A DNA stretch of 64,000 nt from Simmondsia chinensis (lineage: Eukaryota > Streptophyta > Magnoliopsida > Caryophyllales > Simmondsiaceae), in the NCBI GenBank assembly GCA_018398585.1, contig JAGTTD010000024.1, positions 6,476,071 through 6,540,070 of the forward strand. The letters are read 5' to 3'. This document shows positions 12,131 to 23,310 of this stretch, in pieces (the stretch's first letter is position 1; every line of letters begins with the position of its first letter). A program made the position numbers and the translations under genes. The notes under the pieces were generated by a model. The model was not told the origin of the DNA. It was given only the letters and a program-made list of their open reading frames with translations, and searched no databases.

Positions 12131-13039
12131 GATGTATGGAGCCTTCCCCTGGAACTGAAATGTGTTATGGAGTTTGGGCAACAATTCCTTATCAACGAGC
12201 AAAATGTTTAGCTGAATGCCACCAAAATTGTCGAGTTCCAAGGATGACTTACTGATCAAGACATGCAGTTCTTGAACTCTATTTTCAACCATTATTATTG
12301 GAATCTGGAATTCGATTTTAGTGGAGCCATGACTCTCATTAAGTAGCGATTGTTCATTACCAACTTCATCTTCCACAATTGATGTTTTTGCTAGTGTTCC
12401 TCCAATAGGATGTTGTATGTTGTGCACTTGGAACTCAATATCGTCTTTAACATGATAGCTAGGAATTTCTTCAACTTTAGGAGAATCAATACTCAAACGT
12501 TTTGCTTCATGAAGATCTAGTGCTCCCAAAAGTGTCCCAACTGATGCAACACCAACCTTTGGTGGCAAAGTTGGAATTTGAGTTTTCTTTTCTTCTTCAA
12601 CTGTCTCATAGCGATTGAAAAAATTGATGTCTAGCTTACAACAATTGTCATATACATTCCTGCCATGCAAATTGGTGAAGGCTAAAGCCGCATGTTGTCT
12701 TGAAGAAAATGTGATGTGTGCTTTAACCTCACGGATTGATAATGAAATGACTACAATTTTTTTAATGTGACCATAACGAGAGAATACCTGATGAAGAAAA
12801 TCTTCGGTTATAGGATAAAAGACCTTTATGACTTTGATCAAGAGGGTAGCATCATCCGAAGGTCGGTCAAGGATGGCATCACTTGGTCAATATTGACTCT
12901 GAATATCATGCAAAATCTCCATAATCGACACGATATCGCCATGAACGGCCTGGAATCGAGCTTCGTTTCTGGTCTCGGATTCTTCGAACCGAGCCTCAAG
13001 GTGGCGCAAATCGGTGGCGCCTCGTGCACCGTTCGCCAT
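12092..13039 (-). pseudogene. gag-like N-terminus fused in frame to a PTB-like RRM
   Basis: From an ATG at 13039 the minus strand reads MANGARGATDLRHLEARFEE and a charged, probably coiled-coil segment to about residue 50. There is a single in-frame TGA at 12887-12889, and the same frame then runs open to 12092. Residues ~67-145 resemble an RRM of polypyrimidine-tract-binding proteins: YPITEDFLHQVFSRYGHIKK, a central beta strand, then GRNVYDNCCKLDINF. The remaining ~170 residues are acidic and unrecognised. RRMs bind single-stranded RNA. Whether this is a long-standing feature of the family or a host exon capture is unknown. The stop makes this copy a probable pseudogene. Confidence 0.72.
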
Positions 13040-13090
13040 TGACGCAAGTCGAAGAAATTACACAACCCCTTGCCTAAATCTAATACCAAA

Positions 13091-13422
13091 TGTTACACCA
13101 ATTTAGGGTGTAACCTAGATTATTAGGGTTAGGGTTAAGGTTTGATAGTTTGAGAAAGAGAGTTTAGAAGAGAGAGAGAATTAGAAGAAGGAGATGAGAG
13201 ATTAGAATAGAAAAGGATGAGAAATGTGTTTGATTCTTGTTATTCATACCACAACTAATACAAGTATTTATAGCTTTTGTTTTAGTCTAACAACTAGCCT
13301 AACAAAATCATTAACAATCATTAACAAACTAATAATATCTCTAACTATCTTAGCTACTCAATAATATCTCATTACCAATTGCTAACTAATATTTTTCCAT
13401 GTGATGAATATTGGTTGTAACA
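13091..13422 (-). repeat. 5' LTR of the RRM-bearing LTR element
   Basis: Same ends and length (332 bp) as the left LTR. A (GA)n-rich block lies near 13165-13200. The neighbouring binding-site-like TGGTATTAGATT is on the minus strand immediately inside. Confidence 0.88.
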
Positions 13423-13427
13423 CTCAT

Positions 13428-14145
13428 CCATATTTATACACAAACTTCAATTTACCCATGGTTAAATCATCATGACGTATCTTGTCATTTATTAGCATTA
13501 AAACTTATGGGTAACTAAAAATGAATCATCATAATTCAATACTTAAATACTCTCAAGATTTGCCACTTTGATGACTAACGGCATCATGACAAATGGATAT
13601 GTTATCACATAATAGAATTATTTTTCATGTAATAATCGTATATTAATTGCACCCACTTTGTGTATTTAATTCACAAGACATAATATTATGGAATCAACAT
13701 AAAATATAAAATATAATCTTTCCCTTTCATGATCCAATATACATATAATAGAATATTAGGATTTTTCTAACATGTGCCCATGTTAAGGAACATTGATTGC
13801 ACTAAATTATTGTATTTTATTGGTCTATACAAAATTAATAATATTTTTTCTTTTTAATGTTTGGATGATTTAGTAAAAATTTAATACATACAAGTGCAAT
13901 AAATGTCCCTTAACATGTGCCCTATTGGATCAACATTAAATATCGCATAATTTTCAAAATTCACTAATTTTAATTTCACTCAAATTCATACAACTTTTGT
14001 TTTTATGGAGCAAACAAAAAGCATTCATGTTCATAAACTAAACTACAAAAATTCATGATTGCATTAACATGCATACATGCATTAATCGCATAACCACATC
14101 AACATCCATTCTTATACATATGTTATATTTCATATTTATGAACAT
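13428..14145. other. Eroded interior of the outer Copia
   Basis: AT-rich sequence between the RRM element and the LINE insertion. By position it should be Copia internal sequence on the minus strand, but no protein motif is readable. Confidence 0.4.
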
Positions 14146-14163
14146 GCATATATTACTTACATT

Positions 14164-14779
14164 CGAAAGGACTTCGCCTACCTCAACCTAAATAAAGAGA
14201 TAGCCTTAGATAGAGCTCAGTGGAGGATTAGTAGGATCAGGGCGCACAAGTAAGCTAACTCTCTCTATCTACTTTCTCTTTCTCTCTCTAATTTCTCTGT
14301 CTCTATCCCCCTACACTTTCTATGCGCTATACCCTCCCTATTTGTCGTACGCTGCTGCATGTAGATATTTCTCCTCTTATCATGTTTGCTTTTTCCCTTT
14401 TGGCCTGGTTGCTATGCTCCCCTACTCCCATTCTTACATGTTTCCATGGTTACTTGCTTATATGCTTATTTGTCTATATGCTTGCATGCTTACTTACTAT
14501 ATGCTCACAGGCTTTACATGCGTTACATGCTTTTCTTGATCTCTACACTTTATATGTTCTTTATGATATGCATACATGCTTTACATGCTCTACTTACTCT
14601 ACTTACGTGCCCTTCTTAACTAGCAACTATCAGGTTGGGGATCCTCGAAAATAGTCTCTCATCAGGGCCCCGCCCCAGGGGGTACGGCTGCGTACATCCT
14701 ACCCCTCACAGACCCTGCGTACGCGGGAGCCCTTGGGGCACTGGGGACTGTTGTTGTTGCTGCTATTGTTGTTGTTGTT
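14164..14779 (+). mobile_element. Severely 5'-truncated RTE LINE, exact TSD
   Basis: The element starts in the last ~25 codons of the LINE ORF (KDFAYLNLNKEIALDRAQWR). It continues through a long C/T-rich 3' UTR with repeated ATGCTTACATG-like words and ends with the shared tail block (GCGGGAGCCCTTGGGGCACT) and a TTG-repeat end. An 18-bp perfect duplication GCATATATTACTTACATT flanks it at 14146-14163 and 14780-14797. The three short overlapping open frames at 14322-14654 are 3' UTR, not genes. Confidence 0.9.
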
Positions 14780-14797
14780 GCATATATTACTTACATT

Positions 14798-15439
14798 ACT
14801 TGTACATGCATTAACCTTGTAACTCTATTAACATAATTATACATGCTTATACTCAAATTCTTTTTCATAATTATGAACATATGTGCATTAAACTTCAATT
14901 TAGTTATTCTTCATATTACAAATTCATGCATTTTGTGCGGCCGTGGATTTCCAATGTAATAGAATCATTTATTCATAATTTTTTTATTATTTTTAGAATC
15001 ATTTAGCGTCTAGTTTCAACAACTACCTAAAAAGAATTTTCCATTATGTCATCGCCTCAACATTTTGTTTCAAGAACCACCCAAAACAAGGTTTTCCCCT
15101 TTTTTGTATATTTATACAATGGAATGAATATGATCAAAGGGATACCATGATTATTGCAATGCATTACATAATGAAAATTTTACTATAGAAAATTTTCATT
15201 ATGTTATATATGTATGTGTGCATCATCATACTAAATTCAATGGTAGTTCCATTATATACAAAATCCTAAATTCTATGCCCACAAATCTATTATTATTGCA
15301 CTAATGCCGTGGAAATAAAACAATGGTTTCCAACAATCAAAAGCATATAACCATAAATAGATTTTTTATTTAATATTATGGCAGCGGTTTCACATTCTAA
15401 TACATAGTGTAATTACCAAAACCTCATCCAAACAAATAC
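14798..15439. other. Eroded interior of the outer Copia
   Basis: AT-rich, no readable protein. It continues the sequence left of the LINE at 14145, as shown by the LINE duplication. It contains a near-palindrome around 15172-15202 (ATAATGAAAATTTTACTATA and its complement). Confidence 0.4.
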
Positions 15440-15506
15440 GGGCGCTTAGCTGGTTTATGTCTCTTTGATGCAATTTATAGGTTGTTCGAATCCCGACCAT
15501 TGCTAC
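15440..15506 (+). ncRNA. tRNA-like segment with A- and B-box resemblance
   Basis: GGGCGCTTAGCTGGTTTATG resembles a tRNA 5' end with an A box. GGTTGTTCGAATCCC, 40 nt later, matches a B box. There is no convincing acceptor or anticodon stem, and the fold-back element starts immediately after. It is either a tRNA-derived SINE head or a tRNA relic. Confidence 0.35.
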
Positions 15507-16218
15507 CGGTTAAAATAAAGTGCATTATTTTATATCTATATCGCACAATTCTTATGAGAAGTGAGAGAAATAGATCTTGACAGTCCATTCAAAGATTAGC
15601 CCCTTTTTTTATGGGTACAAAAAAAAGAAAATTTCTCCCCACCTTCGCCTCCCTCTTTCTCTCCCCCAACCCTTCCTTTTTTCTCACCCGGCCACCTGTC
15701 GCCACCTGCCACTGCCACCCACCACCATCCTCGGCCGCCGGCCACCGCCACCCTCCGCCGTTGGCAACCATCCCTCTTTTTCCTCTCTCTTCCAATGCCC
15801 CTCCCCCCAAAAAATAATTGTTCAACCCGCCACCCACCGCCGCCGCCCCTCTTTTGTCTCTCGCCGCGGGTGGTAGGGATGAAGGATTATTTTAGTGGGG
15901 GAAGGGATATTGGAAGAGAAAGGAAAAGAAGGGACAGTGGCGGTAGGCTGACAGCGGTGGGCAGCGGTGGCAGCGGGCAGCTGGGGTGAGAGAGAGAAAG
16001 GAAGGGTGGCGGTGGCGGTGGCGGTGGGGAGGGGGAGGGAGGGAAGGGGTAAAGGAAAAATTATTTTTTTATCTAATAAAAAAGCGGCAATCTTGACCAT
16101 CCATTATATAGACAGTCAAGATCCATCCCTCTCACCCCCTTATAAGAATTGTGTCCTATATATATATACATATGTGTGTGTGTGTGTGTGTGTTAAATAA
16201 TGCACTTTATTTTAACCG
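15507..16218. mobile_element. Fold-back (whole-length inverted repeat) element
   Basis: The outer ~25 bp (CGGTTAAAATAAAGTGCATT and its complement at the right end) match almost perfectly. Inverted similarity continues inward for most of both ~350-bp arms: GATCTTGACAGTC against its complement, a C/T-rich arm full of CCACCGCC words, and CTTCCAATGCCCCT against CTTCCAATATCCCT. The symmetry centre is near 15860 at the CGCCGCGGG palindrome. A TG microsatellite (16172-16193) breaks symmetry in the right arm. No transposase or clear target duplication was found. Overlapping GC-rich open frames are by-products. Confidence 0.75.
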
Positions 16219-16389
16219 TTATATGAAAAGAAACACGGATATTGCACCTATTAATCATGCATTATTTAATTGATTGTCTTTCATAATTCGCCCAAATTAT
16301 ATATGTAAAAATTTAGTGGGATATTAACCGACTTACACATCACAATCATCATTATTATTTTTTCTCTTATATTTTTTTAATTTTAAAAC

Positions 16390-16698
16390 TCAAATTATAT
16401 ATATATATATAATTTTATTATAGTATTCACAATTAGCATGCATATGAATTCTCATATCATTATGTTCAAGCCAAAGTTCTATACCAATAACGTCATCTAC
16501 GGCTGTTGCTTTGTCTTTTAATTCAAAATATATACACATATTCTTTGCTAGAGATGCACAAGAAGCAATTATATTGATGGTTCTGAATTTGTACGTTGTA
16601 TTGTCCGAGGGTACTCTGGTTTGAATCCAACCATAATCCGTTTGCGTCTCTATTTTATTGCAAAGCATCATTGTTGAGGATTTGTCTGCGGCTTTCAC
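16390..16698 (-). pseudogene. Unrecognised exon-like fragment
   Basis: An open frame of ~100 codons on the minus strand has protein-like composition (DYGWIQTRVPSDNTTYKFR, later DDVIGIELWLEHNDMRIHMH). It is preceded by a T-rich tract and TTACAG, which resembles a splice acceptor, just before the frame's GTGAAAGCC start. It ends in AT-rich DNA. It does not look like gag or pol, and I do not recognise the family. A captured or relic host exon is possible. Confidence 0.4.
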
Positions 16699-16964
16699 TG
16701 TAACCCTTTATTTTTTAAATTAAATACACACTCATATAAAAATTCATTGCAAATCATGCAAAAGAGATTAAATGGATTAGTAGCTAACTACCCCTTCATT
16801 TTATTATTACAGGGACTCGTATTCGATTCCTAACAACGTGATTTCCTTCCTATTTATGTACACCATCTACACTTTGCGCAGCCACCCATGAATGAATGCT
16901 TATTCTATAAAGGAAAACTTCACAGTAAATTTTTTCTTTTTTTTAGGGGGGTGTAAAATTAACA

Positions 16965-17676
16965 GAGTTTTTTAGCAAATTATCACAATTTAAAAAAAAA
17001 TTTAGCAAAATATCATAATTTTAAAAATATTTAGCAAACTATCATATTTTACTGTAGCACACTGGATGCACGATGTACGGGAAGGCGTGCAACAGTGCCC
17101 AAAAAATTTTTTTTTTTTTTTATAGTTTTACATCTTTAAAATTTAAAAAAAATTAATAAAATTTCTTTTTAATTTAAATTATTTTTATTTTTAATTTTAT
17201 AATTTGAATCACTAAATACATATACATTTTAAATTAAAAGGTATATGTATATTATTATTTAAACTATTAATAAGGAAGATATAAATGAGGGACACATTTA
17301 AATGAAGAGATGATGATATGTATATTATTATTTAAACTATCTCATACAGGAACTATGGTATTATAATACTATTAATAAGAAGGATATAAATGAGGGACAC
17401 ATATGAAAAGATGTTGATGTTTCCAACAAAAAATCACGAGTTTACGCATTTGTACATTATTATTTGAACTATTTTATTAGATATATGATCAAAAACTAAA
17501 AAATTATTTCATATAGTTTAAATTATATATGATATTTTGCTACAGTGGGTGCACTCCTTCCTGTATGTCGTGCACCCAGTGTGCTACAGTTAAAAATGAT
17601 AGTTTACTAAATATTTTTAAAAATATGATATTTTGCTAAATTTTTTTTTAAATTGTGATAATTTGCTAAAAAAGTC
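16965..17676. mobile_element. Mutator-like MITE with 9-bp TSD
   Basis: Long inverted repeats of ~145 bp begin GAGTTTTTTAGCAAATTATC on the left and GACTTTTTTAGCAAATTATC as the reverse complement of the right. A perfect 9-bp duplication AAATTAACA sits at 16956-16964 and 17677-17685. Long TIRs plus 9-bp TSD fit the Mutator superfamily. The interior contains two direct copies of a ~50-bp unit with GATATAAATGAGGGACACAT (17279 and 17382) and encodes nothing. Confidence 0.85.
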
Positions 17677-17688
17677 AAATTAACATGA

Positions 17689-18032
17689 TCTTGAAAATAT
17701 AATTTAATATTTTACTTGTTCATGTATGTTTTATATTGTACATTTAGTATTTTAGTTGCTACATTTGACTAGGTAAAAACTAAATAATTAGTTGTCATCC
17801 TCCCCTAGTAACCGTGCACATTGAAGAAGGAGAGGAGAATTTTTTGCTTTGATTTTATTTTTTGTTACTCATAGTATTAATTTAGCCTAGGACTCCATTG
17901 CAAGTGCTAGGTTGAGCTTTTGGGTTTTCTTTGTACTGGTTTAAATAGAGGAGATTTTCAATGAATAATTCATTTAATTTTTCCCATCAATTCTAAGTGT
18001 TCTTCAATTATTTTACTGTCTTAATTTTTACA
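17689..18032 (+). repeat. 5' LTR of the decayed Copia
   Basis: Begins TCTTGAAAAT (TG mutated to TC) and ends TTTTTACA. Contains TTTAAATAGAGGAG as a TATA-like box. It is visibly diverged from 22385-22730. Confidence 0.88.
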
Positions 18033-18199
18033 TGGTATCAGAGTAGATCTGAAATCGAGAATTTCAGCCTTGCCTCGATTGTTCACCTTGTAAGCCGTGC
18101 CCCTTCTCCTTGTTTTCCTGTTTTACTTGTGTTCTATTTTTTCTTTGTTTTTTGTGTGAAGTATTTCATAATTACTGAAGAAAATACTAATCAAATTCT

Positions 18200-21100
18200 T
18201 GCTCTGAGCATTATGTCAGGAGAGTTCTTGATGCGAATTCCCCTTACCACTTGCACCGCCCGGATCATCCACGGCTTGTTTTTGTGTAAGACGTTTTGAT
18301 AGGCCCCAATTTTCCGGCATGGAGGCGTTTAATCTTTAAGGTTTTTAAGGCTAAAAGAAAAACTAGTTTCCTTGATGGAATTGTTGTGAAACTGGATGAA
18401 TCTTTGGCCGATTTTGAAAACTGGAGCCCCTGTGATTCCATGGTTTCCTCATGGCTCACTAATTCTATCTTCAAAGAAATTGACGCTAGCATTGCGTATT
18501 TTGAAACCTCGCGCGCCAGATTTAAATGAGTGTTTTTCCCAAAGGAAACGTTTCTTGTATCTATGAAATTAAACGCGGAATTTCACATTTAAAACAAGAA
18601 AACATGTCAATTTTTTACTATTTTACTAAATTGGGGCCTCTATGGGATGAACTTTATACACTAGTAGCCATACCACTGTGTACATATAGATCGACACAAG
18701 CTTTCGCGGCTATACGGGATATGGAAAGATTGCTTGATTTTTTTTTTATGGGCTTAGATCCATCTCTTTCCATGGTCCGATGTCAATTGATGAACATCAA
18801 GCCATTGTCTTCGGTTTCTAGTGCTTATTCAACACTTTGTTAAGAGAAAAAACAACAAAGTGCTGCGTCAACTGGCATAGTTATTCCAGAAGCTATTGGC
18901 CTTATTGCTAAAGGGAATAGCGTGGATGTGGGGGATGGCTCATCATTTTCAAATGGGCCATCACCCAAATGCAATAATCGTTTAGTTTGCCCTTATTGTA
19001 AGAAACACGAATGCTCAAAAGATCGTTGTTTTGAGTTGATCGAGTACCCCACTGGATGGAAGCAACGCAGCAACAATAACTGAGCCGCTTCGGCTGCAGC
19101 GCAGCAGCCGCTGCTACGGCCGAGCCACATGACAGGAGTCCGATCGTGGGTCTTTCGGCTTCACAATATCAACAACTGTTGGGACTTCTCAGCCAGGAAA
19201 ATAATGCTCCATGCGTAAATCTAATAGGTCAGGGGTCGTTTGGTAATAATTTTGGGATTATTGACATGGATGCAATAGATAGCATGGTCTCATCGGATTT
19301 TATATTGCATGAATTTCAAGTTAACACCAAGATTAAACCTGTTAGATTGCCAAATGGAACTGGTTTGCACATTTCACATATCGGACGTGCTAGGATCACG
19401 GACAATATCATTCTTGAGAACGTATTACAGATTCCGGATTTTCATTGCAATTTATTATCCATAAGCAAATTAACGAGAAATATAAATTGTGCATTAACTT
19501 TTTTTTTTTTCGAAATTTTGTGTCATACAGGACCTTCCATCAAGGAGGCTCATTGGAGCGGGTAGAGAATGAGGTGGACTATATGTGTTGGAAAGCTCTG
19601 TCGTTCTAAAGTCCGCTCACATTAAAGGCGCCACCAATAGGGGTATTTTGTGGCATGGTCGGTGGGGGCATGTCCCGTTTGCTAAACTATCTAGTTTTTA
19701 TTGGTACTGATTTTGATGTTGTTTGCTATTCATGTCATCGGGATAAACAGACATGATTGCCTTTTCCCATTTCTATTAGTTGAACTACTGCTTGTTTTGA
19801 GTTGCTTCATGTTGACATTTGCGGTCCATACTGTACTTTATCAATGACAGGAGCACGTTTCTTTCTCACAATTGTTGATGATTTTAGTAGGTGTACTTGG
19901 GTATACTTGATGTAAGACAAATCTCAATCTCACAAAATTCTTATAGATTTCTATGGATTGGTACAAACCTAGTACAATTTGCATGTTAAACAAGTTAGAA
20001 GTGACAACGGTGCAGAATTTCTCTTTGGGTCGTTACTTGATTTCTATGCAAGAAAAGGCATACAAGTATAGAATTTGTGTAATGACACACCCCAACAAAA
20101 TGGGGTTGTGTAAAGGAAGCATCATCATCTTCTTGAAGTTTCTTGAGCAATTCGGTTTGAAGTGGGTCTCCCTATCCAGTTTTGGGGAGAATGTGTCTTG
20201 ACGGCGGCTTACTTAATCAATCTCATGCCAACGCCTTGGCTACAAAATAAGAGTCCCTACAAAGTGTTACACGGTAAAATTCCTTCATATAAACATTTGC
20301 GTGTTTTGGATCTTTATGTTATGTTCATACTAAAGATCATAGCAAGCATAAATTTTGTAGCCGGGCAAATCGTGGTGCTTTTGTTGGTTACCCTCATGGA
20401 AAGAAGGGGTATAAGATTTATGATTTAGATAACAAGAAGTTTGTCATTTCTCGTGATGTGATTTTTCATAAAAATTTGTTTCCGCATCTTGAAGGGCGGG
20501 AGAATAGTGATTCTCGTAATGATGTCTTTGATTTAATACGTTATGTTGAAGATGGGGACATGTTACAAACTCGTGGGGCGAGTATCCCACAAGATGCAGC
20601 AGCATCGTCAAGCGATGGTGAAGAGTGGCAGGGTCGCATCGGGTTCGGGAGGCCAAGTCGTGTTCGTTCCATGCCTGCTAAGTATCAAGATTATGTGGTT
20701 GATGTTCCCTCTTCTATAGCCCATCCTCATGATACCCCTTCATCAGCTGACTTAGGCACGGTCTATCCTTTGTCAAATTATGTGTCTAATGCATGATTTA
20801 CTAACTCTTACTCGGATTTGTTTCAAGCCATCACCTCTAGTGATGAGCCAAGAAATTTTGCTCAAGTTGTAGAGTCACAACATTGGAGAGAAGCAATGAA
20901 AAAGGAAATTTCAGCGTTGTAACAAAACAAGACTTCGACACTAGAAGAGTTACCCCCGAGAAAGCATGCCATTGACTCGAAATGGGTCTACGAGATCAAA
21001 CACAAATCCAATGGTACTATAGAACGGTACAAGGCAAGACTAGTTGCCAAAGACTATACCAAGGTGGAAGGTATAGATTATCATGATACCTTTGCTCCCG

Positions 21101-22378
21101 TTGCTAAACTAGTGACAGTTCGTTGTATACTTGCAGTTGCGGCAGCCAGACATTGGATAATACATCAATTGGATGTAAATAATGCTTTTCTTCATGGTGA
21201 CCTAGATTAGGAGGTTTATATGAAATTGCCGCAAGGTTTTGAAAGAAAACATGTTGGTAAAGTCTGTCGTCTGTGAAAATCACTTTATGGGCTTAAACAA
21301 GCTTCACTGTAATTGCAATTAGAAATTTACACATTTTCTTATTGAGATGGGTTTCACTCAATCTCAATCGGATTATTCATTGTTCACTTATAACAAGGGG
21401 TCATTGTATACCGCAATTTTAGTGTATATTGATGACATCGTTGTTGCTGGAAACGACTTGAAGCACATTGAAGAAGTGAAATCTAGACTAAATGTCAAGT
21501 TTGCCATTAAGAATTAGGTCTCATTAACTACTTTTTTGGGATAGAAGTAGCACATTCTCAAAGTGGGTTGGCTTTGAATCAACGAAAATATGCTTTTGAT
21601 ATTTTAGGTGAAACCTGCTTGTAGGGGCTAAACCAGTTTCTACCCCCATTGTTCAAAACCACCATTTAAATGATGAAGTAGGCAACACAGTTGAGGACCC
21701 GAGTCAGTATAGACGGCTTGTAGGAAGGCTACTTTATCTTACCATTACTCATCCTAACATTTGTTATGCGGTTTGTATACTCAGTCAATTCATCCATAAT
21801 CCACGGGTACCACATTTGGAAGATGCTTTTCATGTTCTTCGGTAATCAAAGGAACATCTGATCAAGGAATTTTTCTTCTACATAACTCTGATTTTAACCT
21901 TCGTGCATATTGTGATGCTAATAGGGTAGGTTGTCCTACTAGTAGACGATCCACAACGAGGTTCATCGTGTTTTTTGGTGGAGCTCCAATATCTTGGCAT
22001 TCCAAGAAACAATCCGTTGTTTCTCGTTCCTCCGTAGAAGCGGAATATCGTGTCATGGCCACGGTTACTAGCGAGCTGGTATGGCTAAGACATTACTAGC
22101 TGATCTTGCTGTTGATGTAAGGAAGCCGGCTATTTTATTTTGTGATAATCAAGCTGCTTTTCACATAGCCTCGAATCCTGACTTTCATGAGAGAACAGAG
22201 CACATAGAGATTGACTGTCATTTTGTTTGGGAGAAATTGTTAGCAAAAGAAATATCAGCTTCATTTGTGTGCTCAATGGGACAAGTGGCCGACATTTTCA
22301 CCAAAGCTCTTGATTTTCGGACCTTTTCTTCTCTCCTTTGCAAGTTGGGCATTGTAAATCTACATGCTCTAACTTGAG
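18200..22378 (+). pseudogene. Copia gag-pol remnant
   Basis: In order the fragments are: gag (PAWRRLIFKVFKAKRKTSFL, ISHLKQENMSIFYYFTKLG), the zinc knuckle (CPYCKKHECSKDRCF, where GH is replaced by EC), a protease region with the D-T/S-G site degraded to MDAIDSMVSS, integrase ([14 protein letters not shown]), RT ([20 protein letters not shown], then YIDDIVVAGND) and RNase H up to FTKAL and the final GIVNLHAL. Each aligns with the intact 1439-codon protein at 53655-57974. At least a dozen stops or shifts are present. Confidence 0.88.
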
Positions 22379-22384
22379 ATCGAG

Positions 22385-22730
22385 TGTTGAAAATACAATT
22401 CAATATTTTATTTCTTCATATGTTTTTTATATTGTACACTTAATATTTTAGTTATCATATTTGACTAGGTAAAAGATGAATAATTAGTTGTCATCCTCCC
22501 CTAGTAATCGTGCACATTGAAGAGGGAGAGGAGACGTTTTTGCTTTCTTTTTTTATTTCTTGTAACTTATAGTATTAATTTGGCCTAGGATTCCATTGCA
22601 AGTGTTAGGTTAAGCTTTTGAGTTTTCCTTGTACTAGTATAAATAGAGGAGACTATCAATGAATAATTCATTCAATTTTTCCCATCAATTCTAAGTGTTC
22701 TTCAATTATTTTGTTGTCTTAATATTTACA
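22385..22730 (+). repeat. 3' LTR of the decayed Copia
   Basis: Begins TGTTGAAAATAC shortly after the last RNase H codons and ends AATATTTACA. The TATA-like box is AGTATAAATAGAGGAG. Confidence 0.88.
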
Positions 22731-22735
22731 CATGG

Positions 22736-23063
22736 TACATCCTTTAATTCAATATCATTTGATCTAATTCATATGTGATTAAAGGCACTTGATCAAAACT
22801 TCATTATACAAATCATCAAACAATACCTATATGGAAAATCATGAAGTTTTAGCTTTGGTTTAATACCACATGTGAACTTACTTTTTTTTTTGGGACTAAA
22901 ACCTGACTTAATTATATGCATAAAGAACAATGCATAAATATAAATTTGATGATTTTTACATAAATTTGAATCAGAAGATACACCTTGATCTATAGTGATT
23001 ACGCAATAGAAGGATCCAAGAAGACATCTTAATTCTCTAAATCACTTTCTCCAATCTCATAAA
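22736..23063. other. Leader region of the outer Copia
   Basis: AT-rich non-coding sequence between two nested elements. By position it is the minus-strand 5' leader of the outer Copia. It contains TGGTATTAAACC on the minus strand near 22865. No gene was seen. Confidence 0.4.
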
Positions 23064-23310
23064 GTTTATGATACGAATATTACCGAGGGTCATGCTCAAA
23101 TTAATCTCGAGCCTTCCTGGCTGCCACATCATTAACTAACGCACCGAGTTCCATATCATCAACCGACTGCCACATCATCAACCAAAACCCTAATTACCTA
23201 GTTATCTAGTATAAATAAGTGATCTGGGGAGTCCTTTGGATATGTTGAGTATTGTGTTTTGTAGCTCTTTTTCTCTCCTCCTAAATTTTCTTTATGTTTC
23301 TCCCTCCTTC

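Larger units (their letters stand above)
11567..13422 (-). mobile_element. Small LTR retroelement carrying gag-like and RRM sequence
   Basis: Two 332-bp LTRs (11567-11898 and 13091-13422, differing at only about a dozen positions) enclose about 1.19 kb. A perfect 5-bp duplication CTCAT lies at 11562-11566 and 13423-13427. On the minus strand the internal region begins with TGGTATTAGATT, a weak match to an initiator-Met tRNA binding site, and ends with a G-rich polypurine tract (GGTGGGGGCGG). There is no protease, RT or integrase, so it must move with help from other elements. The coding part is described separately. Confidence 0.88.
17689..22730 (+). mobile_element. Decayed complete Copia element
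   Basis: LTRs at 17689-18032 and 22385-22730 align end to end. The flanks CATGA (17684-17688) and CATGG (22731-22735) agree at 4 of 5 positions. A primer site TGGTATCAGAG directly follows the left LTR. The interior holds gag, protease, integrase, RT and RNase H in order, with many stops and frameshifts. It belongs to the same lineage as the intact element at 53154-58331. It landed next to the Mutator-like MITE, its target site overlapping that element's 9-bp duplication. Confidence 0.9.

Noticed and set aside
14322..14654. Overlapping hydrophobic Leu/Cys/Tyr-rich frames that look like membrane proteins
   Set aside because: They lie in the C/T-rich 3' UTR of a LINE bounded by an exact 18-bp duplication.
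15577..16200. Proline- or glycine-rich frames on both strands
   Set aside because: They are produced by the complementary CT- and GA-rich arms of the fold-back element.
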